This document shows, one piece after another, positions 1 to 7,907 of a stretch of DNA of 64,000 nt. The stretch comes from Firmicutes bacterium HGW-Firmicutes-11 (GTDB taxonomy: Bacteria > Bacillota > Clostridia > Peptostreptococcales > Anaerovoracaceae), in NCBI GenBank assembly GCA_002840285.1, contig PHAE01000002.1, positions 62,001 through 126,000 on the forward strand, in the 5' to 3' direction. A program made the position numbers and the translations under genes. Each line of letters starts with the position of its first letter. Position 1 is the stretch's first letter. The notes beneath the pieces were generated by a model. It worked only from the letters and a program-made list of their open reading frames with translations. It made no database searches and was not told where the DNA came from.

Positions 1-1207
1 GTTTTTCAGCGTGACCAATGAGTATCACAACCTATTGTACGAAGACATCACCACTTTTTTGCACAACGGAAACTTACTGGTGATCCTGCATAAGGGACCC
101 TGGTATTATGTTCAGGTCGTTTACGCTTACCTCATCCAGTTCTACTCGATCGCCTCCTTTTATAAAATATGGAAAAAAGATCGGTTCCAACGCAAGACCC
201 AAGCGTATTATATTTTCGTCGGCTCTCTCTGGCCGATCATTTTTAGCTCTATCTATTTTTTCGGCTTATCACCATTGGCAATCGACTTGACTCCCTATGG
301 TCTGAGTATATCCGCTGTGTTCTTTTTTATCGCCCTGTTCCGGTATCGTTTTCTTGATTTGAACGAGACGGTGAAGGACATCACGTTCATGGAAATCAAT
401 GAAGGCATCCTGGTATTGGATGAAAAACAGCATTTGGTGGAATACAACAAGGCGGCAAGTAAAATTTTCCCCTGGTTGGAACGCAATCAAATCGGTTCTG
501 CATTGATCGACTCGCCGGTGGTCCGGGAAATTCTCGGGCAGTCCATAGATTTTTTCGAGATCGCGATCCCTTACAAGTCCGGACTTCGCTATTACGAGTT
601 TCGAAAAACGCAATTGAAAGAGAAGCGGCGACCCGTAGGTTCCGTGTATTTCATACAAGACATCACAAATCAAAAGGAATTGTTCCTGACCATGAAGGAT
701 ATGGCATCCTATGATCCCCTGACGAAACTGTTCAACCGGAGAAAGCTGTTCGAAGAGGCGGAAAAAGAAATGCAGCGGTCCCGGCGTTACCGCCGGAAGA
801 TTTCTGTCTTGATGGCGGATGTCGATGATTTCAAGAATATCAATGATCGTTATGGTCATCAGGCAGGAGACGAAATCTTAAGAAGAACGGCGGAAGTCTG
901 CAAGGAACGTCTTCGATCAACTGACATCATCGGCCGGTACGGCGGTGAAGAGTTTATGATGCTGCTGCCTGACGCTGACATAGAAAATGCCTGCAGTATC
1001 GCCGAGGAGATCCGCAGGCACATTGAAGCTATGGTGATCAGGTACAACGAAGTCCCGATAACGACGACTTTGAGCATCGGCGTGTCGACAGCAGCCGAAC
1101 TCACATCAGACATAACTCTCGAGGTGCTGATCCACAATGCCGACGTCGCCCTCTATCAAGCCAAAGCAGAAGGGAAGAACCGTGTGGTCTCCTTCCGTCA
1201 GGACTGA
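1..1207 (+). CDS. Membrane-bound diguanylate cyclase (7TM-PAS-GGDEF), 5' end cut by the window
   Basis: The protein would make cyclic di-GMP from GTP at the membrane. The frame is open to the left edge, so the true start is probably outside the window; a GTG at 11 is only the first possible internal start. Counting from there, hydrophobic segments at about 33-60, 65-85 and 92-112 look like the end of a histidine-kinase-type 7TM sensor. A PAS-like region follows (about 120-220), then a GGDEF domain (about 228-395) with the active-site motif GGEEF and an R-S-T-D inhibitory site five residues before it. The cyclase therefore looks catalytically intact and product-inhibited. Its stop overlaps the convergent SHOCT gene by 10 bases. 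Confidence 0.85.
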   Translation, partial: FFSVTNEYHNLLYEDITTFLHNGNLLVILHKGPWYYVQVVYAYLIQFYSIASFYKIWKKDRFQRKTQAYYIFVGSLWPIIFSSIYFFGLSPLAIDLTPYGLSISAVFFFIALFRYRFLDLNETVKDITFMEINEGILVLDEKQHLVEYNKAASKIFPWLERNQIGSALIDSPVVREILGQSIDFFEIAIPYKSGLRYYEFRKTQLKEKRRPVGSVYFIQDITNQKELFLTMKDMASYDPLTKLFNRRKLFEEAEKEMQRSRRYRRKISVLMADVDDFKNINDRYGHQAGDEILRRTAEVCKERLRSTDIIGRYGGEEFMMLLPDADIENACSIAEEIRRHIEAMVIRYNEVPITTTLSIGVSTAAELTSDITLEVLIHNADVALYQAKAEGKNRVVSFRQD

Positions 1208-1491
1208 AGTTCCGATTTGCGGTGCTGATATTCCTCTGTATCGATCTCGCCTTTTGCGTACCGCTCCCGCAAGATCCGCAACGCATCATCTTCACTATTC
1301 TTCGTTTTATTTTCTTCGACCTTCATCGTCTCTATCGGTCTCGCCTTATTCGATTGCTGCTTGAACAGCTTGTATACGATCAATATTATGATCGCCAATA
1401 CGACGAGCCGCAATGCCAAAAATATCGCTCCCATCCACCAGATTCCACCGTCGAACATGAAACTGGACGGATCCCATCCGAATCGCATCAT
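1198..1491 (-). CDS. Small membrane protein with C-terminal SHOCT domain
   Basis: This 97-residue protein has one transmembrane helix (about residues 18-45, starting WWMGAIFLALRL) and a C-terminal SHOCT module (about 67-97, with the pattern L-x(2)-RYAKGEID-x-EEY). SHOCT is a short oligomerisation motif found at the ends of many unrelated proteins. The start was placed at the ATG-ATG pair behind a GAGGAGGTGATC ribosome binding site; longer readings have no such site. The cellular role is unknown. It is convergent with the diguanylate cyclase and not part of an evident operon. Confidence 0.75.
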   Translation of the reverse strand: MMRFGWDPSSFMFDGGIWWMGAIFLALRLVVLAIIILIVYKLFKQQSNKARPIETMKVEENKTKNSEDDALRILRERYAKGEIDTEEYQHRKSELQS

Positions 1492-1683
1492 TTCGATCAC
1501 CTCCTCATTTCTTTGATTACATATTACCACGATTCTTCCCATCTTATGTGCGTATTTCATGCAGATATTGTGGTTTATTTGTGTCGGGACTTCTTGAAAT
1601 CATGACAGACAAATTGATTAGATTGTAATTATTGTATATATGCAATAAGATTAAGTAGTGAGTATTGATCAAGGAGGTGTGTT

Positions 1684-2976
1684 ATGAATTCCCATTTCTT
1701 TTCGACTCGGCCGGGACATCCGCGCCCAGTGGCGATGCGCGGTGATGGCGTTTTTCTCTACGACGATACCGGTAAAAAATATTTGGACGGCAGTTCCGGT
1801 GCTATGACAGCAAATCTGGGGCATGGGAATCCTCGCGTGGTTGATCGGATCAACAGCCAATTGAGCCTCCTCTCCTTTTCCTACCGTTCCCAGTTCACCA
1901 ATGATCCTTTGGAACTCCTCAGCGCAAAGATTGCGGCGTTGGCTCCTGGGGATCTTTCATCTGTCGCTTTTGCCAACAGTGGCTCCGAGGCGTCAGAATT
2001 GGCGATGAAGTTAGCCCATTCCTATTGGAAACTGATGCAAAGACCGGAAAAACAGCGAGTCCTTTCAAGGTGGAACAGCTATCATGGCAGTACGATCGGA
2101 GCTTTGTCCATGACCGGCAACCCGGGGCGCCGGAGAGAATATGCGCCTTATCTTTCCGATTATCCGGTTTTGGAGCTCCCCTTTTGCCATCGCTGCCCCT
2201 ACGAGAAGACGTATCCTGATTGCAGTTTATTCTGCGCAAGGGTTCTGGAAAAGACGATCCGACGATTCGGGAAAGACACCATTTCCGCTTTGATAGCCGA
2301 ACCTGTGACAGGAGCATCCGGAGCAGGGATCACTCCTCCTTCGGATTATTTTCCTTACATCGCTCGTGTCTGCAAAGAAAACGACATTCTTCTCATTATG
2401 GACGAGGTCATCACTGGATTCGGAAGAACCGGAAAAAACTTTGCATCCAACCATTGGAACGTAGTGCCTGACATCATAGTTTTTGGAAAGGGCATAACCA
2501 GTGGGTTTGGCCCCTTGTCCGGTATCATCGTCAGTGAGCAGATCCGAAATGCCTTCATCGAGCTTGACGGGGAGTTTTCAACCGGGCATACCTTCAGCGG
2601 CAACCCTCTGTCAGCAGCATCGGCAAATGCTGTACTTGACGAGATATTCGACAACGGGATCATAGACAACGTCGCCGAAAAAGGTTCTTATTTGAAACGC
2701 CGTTTGAACGAACTGATGCAAAATTACTCCGTTATAGACGATGTTCGTGGCATGGGTCTACTGTTCGGCATCGAGTTTAGTCCGGACAAAGGACTCACGA
2801 CTACGATCGTCGATCTTTGCTTTTCCGAGGGCTTGATCGTGTACCCCAGTTCGGGATTCATCGATGGTATTCGTGGTGATTCGATACTGATCAGCCCGCC
2901 CTTGACCATAACGATCGAAGAGATCGACCTTTTGGTCGATCTCCTGGATGCTGCGTTGTCTAAATTGATCGTTTGA
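1684..2976 (+). CDS. Class III pyridoxal-phosphate aminotransferase
   Basis: The 430-residue protein has the length and motifs of class III aminotransferases (the ornithine/4-aminobutyrate/acetylornithine group). Visible are the phosphate-binding stretch NSGSEASELA, the cofactor-contacting MDEVITGFGRTG and the Schiff-base lysine in FGKGITSG (near residue 269). An AAGGAGGTGTGTT site precedes the ATG. A cysteine-rich insertion near 165-185 has the spacing C-x2-C-x8-C-x3-C, which occurs only in a subset of the family. The substrate cannot be told from sequence; an amino acid or omega-amino acid is expected. It stands alone, converging on the hydrogenase operon with 14 bases between the stops. 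Confidence 0.85.
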   Translation: MNSHFFSTRPGHPRPVAMRGDGVFLYDDTGKKYLDGSSGAMTANLGHGNPRVVDRINSQLSLLSFSYRSQFTNDPLELLSAKIAALAPGDLSSVAFANSGSEASELAMKLAHSYWKLMQRPEKQRVLSRWNSYHGSTIGALSMTGNPGRRREYAPYLSDYPVLELPFCHRCPYEKTYPDCSLFCARVLEKTIRRFGKDTISALIAEPVTGASGAGITPPSDYFPYIARVCKENDILLIMDEVITGFGRTGKNFASNHWNVVPDIIVFGKGITSGFGPLSGIIVSEQIRNAFIELDGEFSTGHTFSGNPLSAASANAVLDEIFDNGIIDNVAEKGSYLKRRLNELMQNYSVIDDVRGMGLLFGIEFSPDKGLTTTIVDLCFSEGLIVYPSSGFIDGIRGDSILISPPLTITIEEIDLLVDLLDAALSKLIV

Positions 2977-2990
2977 TGCCAAGGGAAAGC

Positions 2991-4133
2991 TCAATCATAA
3001 TGGGCAACGACCAGTTTGCCCATTTCCCGAAGCTTTTCCGATAAAAGCCGGATCGCCACGTGTCTTGGGCGAATACCGATCTGCTTGAATACCAGCGCAT
3101 CGTGTGCTTCGTTGATCGCATTTCCCACCAGAAACGTTATCACGTCAGCTCCATGCATCAAGCCACACAAGCGTTCTACGACAGAGTCGCTGTCAAACGA
3201 ATTGTACGGTTCTCCCAGGATATTGTAGACTTGATTCAGAATGATAGCACCTTCTGTCACCATGTCTATCCCTTCGATGGCATATTCCGGCGGCGAGCCG
3301 AAGGATGTGCCTGCATTCACCAACTTGACCGGTAATCCAAGTTCCCGTCCTGCAATGTCTGCTGTCGTCGATCCGCAAATACAGTGGTAACCCGGCATAT
3401 CCATGAATCGACGCACGAAATCTCCGTCTCTTGTTCGATGAGAAGGAGGTCCGCTCAGAATGGTCAGTTGCGTAGCCGGACGACATTCCAATAGAACGAC
3501 CGTACTATCATCCTCATGGTTACCTCCACTGAAAGAAGCGACATGATGCAGCAGTTCCGTAGGTATCTGCCTTGCTTTTCTCTGTGGTAGCAAGGATCGG
3601 TTGTAAAATTCGGCCACCCCTTCTGAACCGATCCCCAGCGAGCTGCCTCTTCCCAATCCTGCTTGACTGATACCATCGGAAAAGATAAGGATGGCGTCTT
3701 CGTGTTCCAATGATCCAAAGCATTCGCCAACCACCTCATAGCCAGCCTTAAAAAAGGTCGGCTTCAACGCCCTGGCGATCCCGCTCCGAATCATGACCGG
3801 GTTTGGAGACTCGTAGCTGTATACAGTAAATTGTCCGTCCTTTAGGATTCTCACCGCAGTAAAGGCGGAAAAGGGTATGTGTTCCTCCCGTGCCCGATGC
3901 ATGGAATCTGCCACCATCTCGCAAGCCGTTCGCATGGAAAGGCCGGATTTTGATAGTTCCATCAGCCGGTTCGCACAGGTGATCGCCGCAATGTTTGCGT
4001 ACACCCCGGAGCCGATCCCGTCGCATAGTATGTATGTCGTATATTCGATGGTTCGTTCGCAAACGATCGCATCTCCACAAACGATCTGATTTTTTTTGTT
4101 TACCTGACAGACGGTGTCTTCAAAAAACTTCAA
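2991..4133 (-). CDS. SpoIIE-family PP2C-type protein phosphatase with extra C-terminal domain
   Basis: Residues about 1-225 form a SpoIIE/RsbU-type Ser/Thr phosphatase. The metal-binding aspartates are seen in CDGIGSG, FSDGISQAG and HEDDSTVVLL. Residues about 235-380 are an additional conserved-looking domain (with the stretch ICGSTTADIAGRELG) that I do not recognise by name. The gene is last in the rex-hydrogenase operon, 18 bases after the sensory hydrogenase. Phosphatases of this type are known neighbours of group C [FeFe] hydrogenases, so the inferred role is the output of H2 or redox sensing by dephosphorylating a partner protein. The target is not visible in the window. Confidence 0.85.
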   Translation of the reverse strand: MKFFEDTVCQVNKKNQIVCGDAIVCERTIEYTTYILCDGIGSGVYANIAAITCANRLMELSKSGLSMRTACEMVADSMHRAREEHIPFSAFTAVRILKDGQFTVYSYESPNPVMIRSGIARALKPTFFKAGYEVVGECFGSLEHEDAILIFSDGISQAGLGRGSSLGIGSEGVAEFYNRSLLPQRKARQIPTELLHHVASFSGGNHEDDSTVVLLECRPATQLTILSGPPSHRTRDGDFVRRFMDMPGYHCICGSTTADIAGRELGLPVKLVNAGTSFGSPPEYAIEGIDMVTEGAIILNQVYNILGEPYNSFDSDSVVERLCGLMHGADVITFLVGNAINEAHDALVFKQIGIRPRHVAIRLLSEKLREMGKLVVAHYD

Positions 4134-4151
4134 GTTTTATCACCTCTTCCA

Positions 4152-5894
4152 TCAAGTGGTTTCTTCTTCATACAGATTCATGAGACGCGTGACCAATTCC
4201 TCGCTTTGCGCAGTGCTTTTACCGAGATAGTGGGCCATTTCCTGGGAAAAACTGATTTGATGCGCCAATAATTCCCTTGCATGGATCAGTGTCTGGTTTT
4301 TGATCAGATCGATCTGGCCTTCTCCAAGTTTTGCTTTTGTGATGTCGCTGAAAATACCAACGTACTGCTCTTCGTCTCTCAGGGAATACACCTGTTCATG
4401 GTATTTCACACCGTACTTGGTTCGAATTCCTTCAAGCTGTTCCGCTGCCCCGACCGCAAGCTTTTCAAAATTATCCGCATCCAGCAGATAGGATATCCTC
4501 CTCCCGAGGATCCCGTTGCTGCATAAGAACATTTTTTGGAAGGCAGGATTCATGTGTATGATATTCAGTTCTCTGTCCAGTATCACGACGCCGTTTGGAC
4601 TGGTTTCGATGATCCGATCGGTTCGTTGCTGGGCCAAACGACGCATATAGGGCATACACATCTCTGGCTCTGCCATTCCGCAAGCGACGGCGATCGCATT
4701 CTCTCTGCAGCTCTTGTAACCACAAGCCCCGCAGTTCAACTGCAATTCCGGATCGCTTTTGCCTGTCTTTTCCAGAATTTCATTGATCCGCGCTTCGCTG
4801 ACATTGTCAGCGATCGATGCTGTTTTATCCTGCAGGAAGCCAGTGATGCAGTTTACATCACGGTCAAGCTCCGGGTTCTTTCTACTGGACGCTTTCGCTG
4901 CATAATCTATAATGTCCTGTTTTCGCTGATAGCTATTCTTTTCCGAAGGAAATCCCGGTCCATTGATACATCCCCCTGCACAAAACAGAGGCTCCGCCAC
5001 TACGAACTGCCATTCCCGTGGCGACAGCGCAAAGAGTTCCATGACGTCTTCCGCTCCACTGACGTGGATCACATCAGCCTCGGTTCCGTCACACGAGATC
5101 CCTCCTGTTTTCAGCATCCCTCCCTGCAAAGGGAAGAGCCGGGCTTCGTCAAGGACGCCATAGCTTTCAAAATCGCTTTCTGTGCACGTAGACAAATCGA
5201 TGGTTTCCTGCTCCAGCCAGTCCAGCAGTTCTGTAAATGTGAGCACGGCATCGATCGCGTCTTGATGTTCCGGTCGCAGAGCTTCCTGTTTCTTGGCAGC
5301 GCAAGGCCCGACGAAAACTACAGCCCATTCTGCGCCCAGTCTCTTTTTAAGAGCTCTGCCATGGGCAACCATTGGTGACACGATGGGTATCATACTGTCC
5401 AGGTGTTCCGGCCGGTATTTTTCGATATAGTTGACAACTGCCGGACAAGCGGTGCAAATATTGCCTCCGGTGGTGCTGCGGAAGGATTCCTCTGTGATCA
5501 ACTTCGCACCTTCCGCCGTTTCGGAGACATACTCGAATCCAAGTCGCCGTAGCGCCGAGGGGATCCGAGTCGTTCTCCATCCATCAAAGACAGCCGCAAA
5601 AGAGGGCGCGACGCTGACAGCAACTTTTCTTCCCGACGCCAGTAGTGCCTTCACTTCTTCGGTGCTACTGCGGATCGTCTTTGCATTCTGCGGGCATTCT
5701 CTCACACAGGTCCCGCACTTGATGCATAAATCGTCTTCGATGCAAGCCTGTCCTCCGCTTACTTTGATTGCCTTGACCGGGCAAAATCTGACGCAGCGAT
5801 AGCAGTCCTGGCAATTTGCCGTGACCGTATATACCACATTGTCTTCTTTTCTTTTACCGATTTGTTCCAATACCGTCGGTTGCATATGCGCCAC
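4152..5894 (-). CDS. hydS: Putative sensory [FeFe] hydrogenase (group C) with PAS domain
   Basis: The 580-residue protein starts with two [4Fe-4S] motifs (C-x2-C-x2-C-x3-C around residues 28-40 and 57-70), followed by an H-cluster domain (about 80-360), a further Cys motif beginning NCGACGYKSC (about 380-395) and a PAS domain (about 430-535). The three H-cluster signatures are present but altered: ICTACPAV, FVGPCAAKKQE and CAGGCINGPG. In catalytic enzymes the first reads TSCCP; here the proton-relay cysteine is alanine, as in HydS-type sensors. It lies between hydA and the phosphatase gene in one operon. The inferred role is H2/redox sensing rather than bulk catalysis. Confidence 0.88.
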   Translation of the reverse strand: MAHMQPTVLEQIGKRKEDNVVYTVTANCQDCYRCVRFCPVKAIKVSGGQACIEDDLCIKCGTCVRECPQNAKTIRSSTEEVKALLASGRKVAVSVAPSFAAVFDGWRTTRIPSALRRLGFEYVSETAEGAKLITEESFRSTTGGNICTACPAVVNYIEKYRPEHLDSMIPIVSPMVAHGRALKKRLGAEWAVVFVGPCAAKKQEALRPEHQDAIDAVLTFTELLDWLEQETIDLSTCTESDFESYGVLDEARLFPLQGGMLKTGGISCDGTEADVIHVSGAEDVMELFALSPREWQFVVAEPLFCAGGCINGPGFPSEKNSYQRKQDIIDYAAKASSRKNPELDRDVNCITGFLQDKTASIADNVSEARINEILEKTGKSDPELQLNCGACGYKSCRENAIAVACGMAEPEMCMPYMRRLAQQRTDRIIETSPNGVVILDRELNIIHMNPAFQKMFLCSNGILGRRISYLLDADNFEKLAVGAAEQLEGIRTKYGVKYHEQVYSLRDEEQYVGIFSDITKAKLGEGQIDLIKNQTLIHARELLAHQISFSQEMAHYLGKSTAQSEELVTRLMNLYEEETT

Positions 5895-5903
5895 CCCATG
5901 TTT

Positions 5904-7895
5904 CTATGATAGGTTTTGTCGTTCGATTTCGGCGACTGCCTTCTCCAACGTACAGCCTTCTATCGTTTTTCCGTTGATGGTGAGAACCGGACCTTTTTCG
6001 CAACGTTCTCCACAGAAGGATGCAATGAATTCCGTGTCCTCCAGAATGCCCTGCTCTTTCACATGATCCATCAGCTTCTGGTAAAGGTCCTGCGCACCCC
6101 TCAGAAAACAGCTTGTTCCGAAACAGATCGTCAGGCTCAGCTTCTTGTCCCCTCCGCCTTTGGAAAGTACGATGTCTTCTCCTTGAATGCGTTTCCGGTT
6201 CTGATACGTCGTGTGAAGTAGCTCGTGGGCCCTGTGTCCAGCAAGATCTTCGTCGTAGAGTTCCCGGATATACGGGTTTTCTTCGGCGCTGTGGAACTGG
6301 AGCATTTTATCGTTATCGTACAGTTCCTTTGTCCGGCTTTCCACCGCAGCCCTCTCTTCTGAGACTGGCTGACCTCCGCCGTTGACGCAGCCGCCGCAGC
6401 AAGCCATGACTTCCACAAGGTCGTAGGTTTCTTCGCCGCTTCTGATCTTGTCGATCAATGCTCTGGCGCTTCCCAGTCCACTGACGACGGCAAGTCGAAG
6501 TTTATTTCCGGCGATCGTCACTTCAAAGGATTGCACTCCGCCTTCCCGGAGCTGGGTAAATCCGGTTTTGATGCCGTTGCCCTTCGCCAGTTTGTTGGCC
6601 GCATATCTTAGCACAGCCTCGCTGACGCCGCCGGAATTTCCGAAAATGACACCGGCTCCCGTCTTGAATCCAAAGGGCATGTCGAATGAGCCCGGTTCCA
6701 GACGGTCGAAAGATAGTCCACGCTCCTTAATCATAAGTGCAAGTTCCTGGGTTGTCAAAACAAAGTCCACATCCTTATTTCCGTCAACCTGGAATTCTTC
6801 GCGATTCGCTTCGAATTTTTTTGCAGTGCAGGGCATGATCGAAACGACTACCAGATCTTCACGACTGATCCCCAATTCTCTCGATAGCACAGATTTGCTC
6901 AGTGAGCCAAACATTTGCTGAGGAGAACGGCAAGAGGAGAGATTGGGCAGCATGTCGGGGAAATACTGCTCGGCAAATTTTACCCATGCCGGGCAGCAGG
7001 AAGTGAACTGGGGCAGACGTTCTCCCTTTTCTACCCGTTCGAGAAACTCATTGGCTTCTTCGATCACGGTAAGATCCGCGGTAAATGCAGTATCGTAAAT
7101 CTCGTTGAAGCCCATCATCTTCAGAGCTGTCACGATCTGTCCGGTGGTCGTCACTCCTGGTTTATAGCCGAAATATTCTCCCAATGCGACCCGAACCGCC
7201 GGAGCGATCTGAACGACAACATGCTTTTTCTCGTCATGTATCGCTTCCCAGACTTCATTGATCTGATATTTGGGCACAAGGGCTCCCACCGGGCAGACTT
7301 TCACACATTGTCCACAGTTGACGCATTCCACTTCACCAAGTCCTTTGTTGAAGCAGGCTACCACCTGGGCATCGGCGCCTCGGTTGGCGAAGTCAAGGAC
7401 TCCGACGGACTGGATCTCATTGCAAACTCTCACACAATCTCCGCAGAGAACACACTTCGAGGGGTCACGTAAAATCGCATCGGAGGATAGATCCTTTGCG
7501 AACTCTTTGCATTGCTGCTGAAACCGGATGTTCGTCACTCCCAATTGTCTGGCGATCCTCTGCAATTTGCAGTCGCCGCTTTTCGGGCAAGTGGTGCAAT
7601 TTTGGTCGTGGTTTGCAAGCATCAGTTCCACGATCATTTTCCGCATGGACCGGATCTGTTTTGTATTCGTGCTGACCACCATGCCGTCAACAGGAGGTGT
7701 AGAGCAGGCGGGAATGATCCCGCTTCCTTCCGCATCCACCATGCACATACGGCATGCGCCGTACACACTGATGTCGGAATGATAACAAAATGTCGGCAAG
7801 TCGATCTTTGCCTTTCTGACCAGTTCCAGCAAGTTTCGTTCCCCTTCGATGGGAACCGTCATATGATCTATGGTCACAGATGGATTTTTGAACAT
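5904..7895 (-). CDS. hydA: [FeFe] hydrogenase catalytic subunit HydA, NADH-linked trimeric type
   Basis: This catalytic subunit reduces protons to H2 (or the reverse) at an H-cluster in the cytoplasm. Its 663 residues hold an N-terminal plant-type [2Fe-2S] domain (about 30-70), a His/Cys-ligated cluster (NHDQNCTTCPKSGDC), two [4Fe-4S] motifs (VLCGDCVRVC and CVNCGQCVKVCPVGA), then the H-cluster motifs FTSCCPAWVK, MPCTAKKFEANR and CCGGCVNGGGQP. A thioredoxin-like [2Fe-2S] domain closes the protein (about 570-655, CFGTSCFLRGAQ). This architecture matches the HydA of electron-bifurcating HydABC enzymes. The maturation genes hydE, hydF and hydG are not in the window. Confidence 0.97.
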   Translation of the reverse strand: MFKNPSVTIDHMTVPIEGERNLLELVRKAKIDLPTFCYHSDISVYGACRMCMVDAEGSGIIPACSTPPVDGMVVSTNTKQIRSMRKMIVELMLANHDQNCTTCPKSGDCKLQRIARQLGVTNIRFQQQCKEFAKDLSSDAILRDPSKCVLCGDCVRVCNEIQSVGVLDFANRGADAQVVACFNKGLGEVECVNCGQCVKVCPVGALVPKYQINEVWEAIHDEKKHVVVQIAPAVRVALGEYFGYKPGVTTTGQIVTALKMMGFNEIYDTAFTADLTVIEEANEFLERVEKGERLPQFTSCCPAWVKFAEQYFPDMLPNLSSCRSPQQMFGSLSKSVLSRELGISREDLVVVSIMPCTAKKFEANREEFQVDGNKDVDFVLTTQELALMIKERGLSFDRLEPGSFDMPFGFKTGAGVIFGNSGGVSEAVLRYAANKLAKGNGIKTGFTQLREGGVQSFEVTIAGNKLRLAVVSGLGSARALIDKIRSGEETYDLVEVMACCGGCVNGGGQPVSEERAAVESRTKELYDNDKMLQFHSAEENPYIRELYDEDLAGHRAHELLHTTYQNRKRIQGEDIVLSKGGGDKKLSLTICFGTSCFLRGAQDLYQKLMDHVKEQGILEDTEFIASFCGERCEKGPVLTINGKTIEGCTLEKAVAEIERQNLS

Positions 7896-7907
7896 GATAT
7901 CACCTCA

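Noticed and set aside
4536..5378. 280-codon frame antisense to the sensory hydrogenase gene
   Set aside because: It has no ribosome binding site, no recognisable domain, and mirrors a gene with clear cofactor motifs on the other strand.
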